This document shows, in pieces, positions 10,582-20,321 of a stretch of 64,000 nt of DNA (within the stretch, counting starts at the first letter, position 1; each line of letters begins with the position of its first letter). Location of the stretch: the NCBI GenBank assembly GCA_009760885.1, contig CM019717.1, forward strand, positions 52,041,366 through 52,105,365. The letters run 5' to 3'. The stretch is from Achatina immaculata. Its lineage: Eukaryota; Mollusca; Gastropoda; Stylommatophora; Achatinidae. The notes beneath the pieces were generated by a model. That model was not told the DNA's origin and made no database searches. It saw nothing but the letters and a program-made list of their open reading frames with translations. The translations under genes were made by a program, and so were the position numbers.

Positions 10582-13500
10582 TCATTCAAACTCTGGTATG
10601 TCCTCATATGAAAAGCCTTCATAACCTTTGTATGCATAATAGGCAATGCGGACATGATAAAAACCTGGAATAAACATTAAGGCTCCCAGCAGCATTACCG
10701 GCCAAGTGCGATCAGAATACTGAAAAGAAAGAAAACAAACATTCTGTTATTTTGCTAAGAAATAAAATTGCAACAACTCTCTCTCTCTCAAGGTCCCTGC
10801 CAACTGGCACAAGATATCATGTCCTTCCATAACCCCCCCCCCCCAAATTCCTTGTGCATCTCAACAGGCATGTCACTGAGCATTTCCTGTGCCGAGATGC
10901 CAAACCATCAAATATCTTTTCTCTCTGTCTATCTCTGTCTCTTCTACCTTGGATCTTCCCTTTGTCATTAGGTGCTCTAGTCTGCCTCTCCTCCAAACAT
11001 GCCCCACAAATTTGGATTGCCATTTTCTGATCTTTGTTTTCTATTTCGTTTTCTGATTTTCTATGTTTCTTGTGCCTCTTTCAGAACTTTCTCACTCAAT
11101 ATTCTTGCTGTCCATTTTCTCACATTCTTCTTAAAAAACCACATTTCTAGCCTTCTTTGTATCTCTTTCCAGGCTTTTCAACAATTATAAAGGTAAAATA
11201 GCTTTAAGCTGTGAAATAAGCTTCCTTGCAAACTGAACTATTTAATCTATCAGTCTACTTTACTTTACTTTATTTAGTTTAATCACTTAGATTTCTCAAG
11301 AAGATTTTCTGACTATGGTAACAGACTGAAGTCTTCTTCTGCATCTCTAAATATATACAACTGCTCACAGACTGTAAGGTAAAAAATATCCCAACTATGC
11401 CATTAGAGAAACCTCAAGGACAATTTCCATATTTTCCGTGATCTGGCCACTTATCAGAGAATAATGCAGTAGGTATAATGCTTGGCTGAAAGTTTAATCC
11501 AACATATTTTTCTCAAGCTGATCGATCATAGTCAGATTCTCATCTCCTGTTGTTCTATATATTTATCTTGAACTCTATGAACAGCTGACAGCATAATTAT
11601 ATAATAAATCTAAATATACTATCTTACAACAGGGCATCGCTGAATGTACCTTTTGATCTATGTCAGTGTTGAGCCTAGTCAAGGATCATCGCATCCTAGG
11701 TTTTATATGTGAATGTGTAAACACCTGTGGCAGGGATTTGGCATGTTTGTCAAAAGCAGCATGTACAAACATTTTTTTGGCCACTTGAAAACCCAGAAAT
11801 TTCACACTTTAAAATTAACATTCTTAATGGCACCCAAAGAAATCCTTTTTTTTTAAAATACTGCCTATTTAGGCACTAGCCAACACTGGTCTAGCACATT
11901 ACAGACAGTAAAATAGACAACTTGCACCCAAATCTCAACACTGTCAATCTCATAGACACATTAGAAATGATACTCAAGGAAGGTGGAAGTCTTCAAATTC
12001 CATCCTATCAACAAGCAGTTATTCCAAATATATGTTCCTGAAGCCACCACACACGATAATGAGTGGCCATAAGAGATGCTCCACAACCTTCTCAGTGGCC
12101 ACAGCAATTTTTCTCAGACCTTGTCCACCTCTCTAAAAATATTTTTGCACACTGTATAAATCATAATTACTGAATTCTCATCGCTTCTTGAAAAAATAAA
12201 ACAATAGCAATTAAAAAGTCAGTTCAGATAAATGAAACACTTACACTTGCAGGAATATAACCTGTAAACAACAGGGATCCAACAATGAGCAGAATGCTGC
12301 CAACAACAAACAAGGCCGAAGCAAGAAGAATGGCCTTATAGGGAATCTTTGGCGGTGGTTTTTGAAACTAAAATATAACAAAATTGAATAACAGAAACAT
12401 TTACATAAACTATTTTTCACTAACATTTTTAAAAGTCAACTTTTAAGATGAGCTGCAGACATGTTAAATCTGGCTACCGAGAAAAATAACTCTACGATAG
12501 AGTGACTAATGTTAAAGAAAGGTGGAAAAAATGGCTACAGGCAAATCTTAACGCTGATGACTGTGTTTTACTGTAGCTGAAGTAAAACTACAGTTTTCAA
12601 TTAAAAAAATTAACCATTTAAAAAAAAATATCAGAGGCAAAGACAATGAAAATGATGAAGCATTAGTTTATAAGAAGACTGAGGAAATAATATGGGTACT
12701 GTGATGGCTATTCTGTGCAAGCTGGATGAATTTTGATGCAACAGGAGCTAAGAAAATAAAGAAATACTTCTACTTAACAAAACTGGCAGTTAAAACCATA
12801 TATTGTGTATAACTGTACAATATGATATATGTCAAGCTAATGAGTGTACTAATATTAATTTGTAAGTTATAGAATGTTCTTTGCAGTTTTGAGAGGAAAG
12901 TTTGAAATAAAATGAAACATTCTGAGACCTGCTAATTTGGTACATAATATTGGCTAACTGATAAAAAAAACAAACACTGACCAAAGACTACATGGCAAAC
13001 AAGAATAGAAATGAGGAGCATACAACACAGCTCAGACACCACACAAAGGTTGGCCATAGATCATGAAAAGTGAAGAGAATTTGTTACTGCCCTGGAAGAT
13101 GCTACAAGGCATACTGGACAGTGACTTCTCAGACAATCACAGATCAAGATTATAGATAGATTGGTTAACATTTCCAAAAATGAACCTAATCAGTGAACAT
13201 TAGGATCTGTGTGAGCTAACTACTCTTTCTAACTGCATACATACATGTGAGAAAGCCTAATTAGACTATCTCATCCTTTCCTATTTCTTTGCCCTGTAAG
13301 TTTTTGTATGAATAAGGCATCAGCTGAAACAGTATAACTGTGGTAAGACTGTTCCTATTTAAATCTCATTACGTGGGAGTAAAGGTAAGATTCAATTAAT
13401 ATAAATCTTCACTCCACCCCTGTACCACACATAGAACAAACTCTGCAAACTTGAAACAACGAGGTTTGCCCACAGTAAAGTAATACAGTACAGCGTCTAT

Positions 13501-13907
13501 GATTAGCCTAACAACAAAAATCAAAACACTTTGAAATAAAAACAGTAAGCGAATGACTGTGACTCGAACAACGGACTTCGGTAGGGCAAGCTACCGTCCA
13601 GTTGTGAGAAGACAACGCACTATCAATTATTTTTATTTCTGCCGCGTCTAAATTATTTTGTGTACTATTTTTCGGGGCTTATCATACAATACACACTTTC
13701 TTTCATCACGTTAATGTGTACGGATAGACAGTGACAAAAAATGGCACTAGCTGATTTCAAATCCATACACAGTAACATAAACACATCTGTACGGTTAAAT
13801 GACTTTCATTTAATGACCTGAATGTCGACAAATCCATCACCCGATACTGATCCTGATAGTTTGCTATATTTTGTGGTAAACTTGTCTTTATCTGTCCTGT
13901 GTCTCAT
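10582..13907 (-). CDS. TMEM230: Transmembrane protein 230, 3 exons, 116 aa
   Basis: Small two-pass membrane protein of the TMEM134/TMEM230 family; vertebrate TMEM230 sits on secretory, recycling and synaptic vesicles and has been discussed as a Parkinson's disease gene. Exons: 13907-13818, 12367-12245, 10719-10582, all phase 0 with GT-AG introns. The N-terminal exon carries [15 protein letters not shown], matching the vertebrate KYSRLSSTDDGYIDLQ stretch. Exon 2 starts [12 protein letters not shown] and gives TM1 (about 42-63). Exon 3 gives TM2 (about 77-94), then [16 protein letters not shown] and the acidic tail YEDIPEFE. Length is close to human (120 aa). ATG 13907 is the first in frame after an upstream stop and has A at -3. 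Intron 1 holds a SINE and intron 2 an RTE fragment. An AATAAA lies at 10429-10424, about 150 nt past the stop. Confidence 0.95.
10785..11195 (-). mobile_element. Diverged RTE-like fragment in TMEM230 intron 2
   Basis: The minus strand reads [17 protein letters not shown], then after frame breaks [16 protein letters not shown] and LEHLMTKG. This is the C-terminal domain pattern of RTE-A ([29 protein letters not shown]) but clearly older. A C10 run at about 10838 interrupts it. Confidence 0.65.
11196..12244. other. Rest of TMEM230 intron 2
   Basis: No repeat family or coding similarity recognised. Confidence 0.5.
13445..13635 (-). mobile_element. SINE-2 (tRNA-headed) copy in TMEM230 intron 1
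   Basis: The minus strand has a tRNA-like head with B-box-like TTGTTCGAGTCAC and CTACCGAAGTCCG, then a body that includes GAAACAACGAGG (on the plus strand at 13453). The same order of motifs is found at 63.0-63.2 kb, which shows it is a dispersed family and not a tRNA gene. Confidence 0.65.
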
Positions 13908-14356
13908 GATGTGTATGCTTCGGCAAAACTGGATTCAGTTGGATCGATTCAAATCTCCTGTCAAGTTCTACCCCTTTGATCTATTAAGAATTTGTAAACC
14001 AGCTTAGACTCCCGTTAAATTGGTTACAAAGTAAAAGACAGGATATACAAAGTGCGATATTTCTTTATTATTGTTTTTCTTTTTTACCCGATGCTTTAAC
14101 ACACACGGTAAACACTGAGAGTTTTAAAAATATGGATCGGATTCCAACAAGGATAACAAAATATTTCAGTACTTAGCGCAAGTGATCAAAAGTGGTTTCG
14201 CCTGAAGAAAAAAAAAAAACCAAACGAATTAATGATAGAACAAACTGTGTATTCGGTAGTTTAAATAAAGAAAGAAACAGAAATAGCCGGACATATGAAT
14301 TAGTGAGGATTTTGTACCTTCCCCCAAATTCGAAGAGCTAAGTAAGCTCAAGACAG
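13908..14356. other. TMEM230 upstream region
   Basis: Contains the presumed 5' UTR and promoter of TMEM230. No TATA box or other element could be assigned with confidence. Confidence 0.35.
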
Positions 14357-14367
14357 AAGTACTGTAT

Positions 14368-15037
14368 TCATTCATTCACTTGCATGTCCCTTGCGGAACT
14401 TTGCCTCCCAAACAGCACTCTTGTAGGCCTCTCCGTTGTGAGCAAGATGGCCTGCCGCTGATGCATCCATTTGCAAATCCTCAACGATGTCTTGAAGTCA
14501 TCTTCGCCTTGGTCTTCCTCTCTTTCTTTTTCCCATTATGTACCCTTCCAAGACAGTCTTCTCTAGATTATCATGACGTTTAATGTGTCTAAAATATTTA
14601 AGTTTTCTCTTGTTAATCCTCTTTACTAGTCAGCCTTCTTCAACAATAAGTTCTTGTAATAGAGATATATTTGTTCTTTTTTGTGTCCATGATATTTGAA
14701 GAACTCTTCTGTAGCATTTACATTCAAAGGCATTTATGCATTTCTCAGCTGTTTTGTTAAGTGTTCAGGTCTCACGGGCATATGTTGCCATGGGAAAGAT
14801 GCATGCCCTTAAAAATCTTATTTTTGTGGTTCTGTCTGTTCCACTCCACAGATTTTTTAGCTGTTTTACTTTCTGAAGAGCGATAGATGTCCTCCTTTTA
14901 ATTTCCCTCATTGCATCTCCACTACTAGTTAGTAGTGATCCAAGATATTCAAAACTCTCCACTTCTTCCAGTTTTTCCTCATTTATACTTATTTCAGCTG
15001 CCTTATTTGTTTTGTCAGTTGTCATCAATTTAGTTTT
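14368..15037 (-). mobile_element. RTE-C 5'-truncated copy with target-site duplication
   Basis: The minus strand encodes [47 protein letters not shown], then the cysteine-rich YRR..QISWTQK and GKRKRGRPR region with breaks. The 3' end is GGGACATGCAAGTGAATGAATGA (left side). AAGTACTGTAT flanks it at 14357-14367 and 15038-15048. Confidence 0.88.
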
Positions 15038-15086
15038 AAGTACTGTATACATTCAGTTAATAGATAAATCAACGATAAGTTCAAAA

Positions 15087-15269
15087 CACTATGCCAAGAG
15101 CTGTCATGAATTCATACTTATATTAAGATTAATGAAAAATCAAACATCAGCTTAACTGGTAACTTGTCTACCTTGACACCCCTTTTATCTATAATTTTCA
15201 CGTACATCATTTATGTTTAACTAAAGCTTGGTTCATTACGAAAAATAAAATCTACAATAAAATAGTTTT
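15087..15269. repeat. Dispersed direct repeat, copy 1
   Basis: About 180 bp, from CCAAGAGCTGTCATGAATTC to AAAATAGTTTTGAATTT, closely matching 17209-17370 in the same orientation, with a roughly 17-bp insertion. Neither copy has coding potential or a recognised family. Confidence 0.8.
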
Positions 15270-17208
15270 GAATTTCCTGTCTACACATAATTATTCAAAC
15301 CATATATTCTTTGCTCAGCACTGAAAATTCTTGACCCCAGATTGTCAAACACTAATTTTACCTTTTCAGAAGGGAGTAGGATGTTGAAATAATGAGTTAA
15401 GTAAAAGAAATTAAAAATGTAATCACTGGTACTAAGTTGTTTTTACACTACTGTTTGGGTAGCAGAAATAATCATCAACAACAACAATAGCAGCAGCTTA
15501 CTGTCCATTTTATCTGATGTCTTTCTGGATTTTCACTCTGACAAAAGAGTTAATAGTTCACAATCTCAAGAATGAGCAACTGCATCACAGAGTAATACCC
15601 ATTCATTTACAACTGAATTCTGTGATTTGAAACATCTTTGCTGATAAAATAATTTCAAAGCCTGATTGTCCAAAGATGTAGATCCTCATTTATACAACTT
15701 TTTTTTTAGGAGAGATGCATTCAAATCCATGGCAAAAGTCTCAAGAATTCAAGTAATAAGTCAAGTCTGAAGTCTTTGCAAACAACTTCAGAATCAACTC
15801 TTAAGTCAAGTAAAATAAATAAAAGTGACATTAAATATACCTTATCCTTCACTTTTTTTCAATATATCTTAGTAGTAATTTGCACATTTTAAAAAATGTT
15901 AGACTGTAGCAAAATCTGTTAGGAAAATAGTATTAACTTTTGGTGTACCATCATTTTCATTTATTTGTATGGGTTTGAGGTTAAGTTATTGGCATGTCTG
16001 AGCCTTACACTATGAATTATGGGAGCTTCTTGGAGTCTTATGTCACTGTCATCATGCTGCACACATTAAAAAAAAATTCTCTAAAACTCTTTATTTTGGG
16101 TTCTAATGTACATGTTATGTTTGCAGTACTGTCAGTTATCTCTCTGTATCTCTCTCCTTCCTTACATCTCAGAAAGCAAGTGTGCAACCATGTGCACGCA
16201 CACATATACTCACACACACACACTGTGTCAGAGTTAAACCATGATTTTATTTCTCCTTGTTGAGAGAGATTAGAAGTATGATAGGATCAAACCTGCAGAA
16301 CTAACATTGTTTCTGTATGTCCTCATGATGTATCTGAACTCTGCAAGCAGGGGTAACAACTTGATATGTGTGTTCTGCTGAGTTCTGGGGAATGTATTCA
16401 ACATTATTGTTTGTAAGTGTCTACTTTTGCTCTCTTTGTGTATATACCATCAGCATCTATTAGACTTATTTTTAGTTTCTGGGTTTCTTTGTTGTTAGTT
16501 CCTTCTATTTCTAAAGACAAAAGCATATGGGTACACCTCCTATATTTTTAAAGTTATTACTCAAATTCAAATTTAAATGATCACCTGATATCTCAAGCTG
16601 TCTTTCTCCCTCCATGAAACACTTGTGATAAAGTGAGCAAGGCAGTGACATGACAGAGTCTAGTAACATAAATCTTTCAGTTTTTAATGGCACCTATTTA
16701 CTTTATGTCATGTGCTGTGCATACTTTTCTTAGTGTCACTACTCTGTCTACAGTAAACAGATTATTTGATAAAGACAAGACATGAACGTGCAAAACTCAG
16801 CTGAGATTTAAAATTATGTGTGTCCAACAGTTGCTAATGTGGCTGGCTATGCAAATCCAGCATGAGAGGAGCTGTTCAGCAAGATGATACTTTGCAAAAC
16901 CCACATCAGCTGACATCTAAATCTGCTTCAAATCCATCATCTTAGACAAAACGTGTCAATATATGTCCAACAGCGCACAAGGCAATGGCGTCATTGGAGC
17001 ACGTGTTGTCTTACTAATATCCACTGTGGAAAGAAAATGTAGCCATCGAGCTGACTGACCATAAAATGTCAAGCTGCACATCAATTCTAAGTTGCTGTTC
17101 TTCATCCTCAAAGCAAATCTTTAAAGTGACTTGAGTCCAAGTCAATTGACTCAAGTCTACATCTCTACTTTTCAGATAGTCAACAATGTTCACTCATTAA
17201 CACTACAC
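15270..17208. other. No gene recognised
   Basis: Intergenic DNA. A short CA/TA-rich run lies at 16196-16225. A 30-bp palindromic motif at 17128-17157 (GACTTGAGTC...GACTCAAGTC) has relatives at 6698 and 44443. Confidence 0.5.
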
Positions 17209-17370
17209 CAAGAGCTGTCATGAATTCATACTTATATTAACCCAGCTTAACTGGTAACTTGTCCACTTTGACACCCCTTTTATCTATAATGTTCACGTTC
17301 ATCATTTATGCTTAACTAAAGCTTGGTTCATTACGAAAAATAAAGTCTACAGTAAAATAGTTTTGAATTT
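17209..17370. repeat. Dispersed direct repeat, copy 2
   Basis: Second copy of the unit at 15087-15269, with only scattered mismatches over most of its length. Confidence 0.8.
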
Positions 17371-18160
17371 AAAAGTTCACTGTGTATGAGATAATTACAT
17401 CATTTACTGCAAATAAGTGTCACAAATTACGTTTTGAGAGAAAAAAAAATAGTTTTGAATTATTCATTAGTTTTGAAAAAAATTGAGCTCCTCAGCTAAA
17501 TTAAATGATATCATTTGCATATGAAGGAAAATGATATTTGATACACTGGAACAGTGAAATATATCTTGTTTTTTAAGAGCATATTATTATTATTATAAAT
17601 CACAGTCAAAGGCAATATGAGGTGGCCTTTTGTTCAGGCTGGTGAACCAGATGTGAAAATATTTGTACTAGAGGGTCAGCGCAGTTATTAAGGCTAGCTA
17701 ACTAGAGTTAATCACAACCCTTTCTATAGTGCTCCTTGTAACAGTATGCGTTGAACAGGGTGTTCAACCCCACACAAGCAGCTGCAACAGCACCCCTGAG
17801 ACATTGTTCATAATTTGGCTGCTGTTATGTCCCATAACCTATGAAATTCATATGCTCCATATAAATATATGAATACTGGGAAACTCTGAGCGGGGAGTAC
17901 TGGCGTGTGAGACTGAGAGACTGAATGAGAAAGAAAAAGCACATGGCACTTAAGCCAAATGGATGCTAAAGTTTTATATGGTGTAGTGAACATGTAGGCA
18001 TGTTATGTATCAAGTGCTAGGATTTTTGGACATGTCTTCGTCTAATAAGTTTTGGGTGATTGGATGGCTCAGATGGTCAATGTTCATTCAATTCAACCAT
18101 CAAGACTTCATTACAATCATTTTGAGGTGCTACTTGACATATTCATGATTCACCAACTCA
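17371..18160. other. No feature recognised
   Basis: Intergenic; nothing supportable. Confidence 0.5.
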
Positions 18161-18173
18161 TCACTATCATGAT

Positions 18174-19030
18174 CTTATATATTATATCCTTCCTGTGGCG
18201 TTAAACGTCACACAGGGCTCACAAAGTAGTTCGCCAATTTTTCCTGTTTTCGGCGAGCTTTTCAACCTCATCAAGGGATTTTATGCCTATTAATTTGGCT
18301 TCTCTTAACAGTGTCCTCTTTAGAGTTTCACGTGGTCTGCTTCTTTTTCTTCGGCCTGTTGTGTTCCACTTGATAGCTTGTTTTGGGAATCTTTGATCAT
18401 TTCTTCTCATCACGTGACCAACATATGTCCATCTTCCTTTTCATGATCACCCATGAGACATGTTGTTCAGTCTTATCTCTGCATTGTTCTTGAATTCATT
18501 CTATTTGATGCCGAGTATTTTCCTTAGACATTTGTTTTCAAAAGAGTCTAATTTCTTGTCTATTTCTTTAGTTGTTTTCCAACTTTCGCATGCATAAATG
18601 AGAATGGATATTACATTTGAATTGAATAATCTTAACTTGGTTTTTGTGCTTATAACTTTTGAATGCCATATGTTCTCAAGATTCTTGAAGATTGATGCTG
18701 CTTTTGCAATTCTAACTTCCTTTCTGGTGTCACCATCCTGGTCTATGTAGCTGCCAAAGTATGCAAATTGACCGACTTCTTCAACATCTGTCCCTTCTAC
18801 ATGTATTTTTCCATTTTGATTAACGGGTAGTTTCATTATTTTTGTTTTGTCCTTGTTAATTTAAAGTCCTATTTTGCTAGCCAGTGGAGACAGGCTATCT
18901 GTTTTTTCTTGCATGGAATTCACACTGTTACTGGTAAGAGTTATGTCATCAGTAAAATCAAGATCTTCTAGTTAGGTTCCATGTACCCAATCATGTTACC
19001 CATGCACCATTTTTTCATTATCCATATTAT
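18174..19030 (-). mobile_element. RTE-D 5'-truncated copy with 13-bp target-site duplication
   Basis: The minus strand reads [56 protein letters not shown], then [16 protein letters not shown] and [12 protein letters not shown], with breaks. TCACTATCATGAT is repeated at 18161-18173 and 19031-19043. Confidence 0.9.
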
Positions 19031-19429
19031 TCACTATCATGATGCATGCATTAAATTTCTCAATGTTGTTCAAGAGTGGGCTTAATGATTACTCGAACAT
19101 TCACTGTTTGTCATAGTGATGTGAGATGTCAAACCTGGACCTGAACGGTGTATATCAATTCAGAATTTGTTGCAGCTGTTGTCCTGTTATTGTTATGTCA
19201 CAATGTCAAAATCATCTTGCTGTTGTAATTCCAGTCAGCAGATAACAAGAGCACCTTCTTTAGAGTCAAAAATCTGTTTAACATAGGTACACTGTTACAT
19301 ATTAGGAATGGCAATAGTTGGTCTCTGCAACAGTCAAGGAATGGCTAGAACCTGGCAACAGCCTGACAAGTAAGATATGTAACTGAAAGAAAAGATACAG
19401 AACAAATTGCATCATGTTACACTGGAGTC
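19031..19429. other. No feature recognised
   Basis: Intergenic sequence between the RTE-D copy and the inverted-repeat arm. Confidence 0.5.
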
Positions 19430-19857
19430 TACCCTGAAGCCTGCTTCTTAAGTCCAGTCTAGCAATTAAAAAAAAAAAACATCACCAAAGCATTCCTTTC
19501 ATTCAATTCAATGTCAGTATTTTAATCTTAACCACAACAGATGTCAGTATTTTAATCTTAGCCACAACAGATGTCAGTATTTTAATCTTAACCACAACAT
19601 AGGCTACTAGAATTAAGTTACAAAAAAGATCATCAATTAACCAGGCCAGTAGATGTAAAGGAAATTTTATTACAACATGACATTTCAAGCAAGCACAATC
19701 TTTCACCACACTGGGAAAAAAAAATAAACAGCTTAATCATTTACTGTAAAGATGTTCCAATAAATGAAAAAAAAAAAAAACTCTGCTTTATGCCACAGAT
19801 ATACTAACACAATATTTTCTCTGTCTGACAGGCCCACTAAAAATGTGGTCATCATGC
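19430..19857 (+). repeat. Large inverted repeat, left arm
   Basis: About 420 bp matching the reverse complement of 20812-21187, from TACCCTG..GCCTGCTTCTT to GTGGTCA.CATG. It includes three tandem copies of a 30-bp unit (GATGTCAGTATTTTAATCTT). The loop between the arms (about 950 bp) carries the last AGA exon. Confidence 0.9.
19666..19671 (-). promoter_or_regulatory. Candidate AGA polyadenylation signal
   Basis: First AATAAA on the minus strand after the AGA stop, about 650 nt downstream. It lies inside the left arm of the large inverted repeat, so the mature 3' UTR would contain part of that arm. Confidence 0.35.
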
Positions 19858-20321
19858 CTTTTCTAACTTATTAAACAGCAAGATATTCACTTTCACAGCT
19901 GCTTTTTCTACACTGTCTTCAGCTGGGGCTGAATCATTAGCACGAAAACAAAAGCACTAACCACTTTTCTATTCAGAGCCCAAATGATCTGAATGACGTT
20001 ATCAATACCTTAGACAGCAAACTATGTAGTGTCTCACTCATGGACAATACAATACAAACTGCATGGGTTAATGTCAAGAAAATTTTGAAGCTTAAAAATG
20101 TCCAATAATACAAGTTAAAAAAATATTTACATCAAGGCAATGAACACCAAAGATCTCATGTCATTGCAGGCTAGGTAAATACCTCAAGATAAATTACACA
20201 AATAAATATACTGTATGTAAGTATAAAATATCTCATTAAAATATGTGTGGAATGAAGATACACTGATAAATTGTCTAGAACAAAGGCCTCAGCATAAATG
20301 ATAAAACATATGGATAAGCCA

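Noticed and set aside
12241..12426. Minus-strand 61-codon frame with hydrophobic run
   Set aside because: Wrong frame through TMEM230 exon 2.
13822..14007. Plus-strand open frame of 61 codons
   Set aside because: Antisense shadow of TMEM230 exon 1, which has family similarity and correct splice phase.
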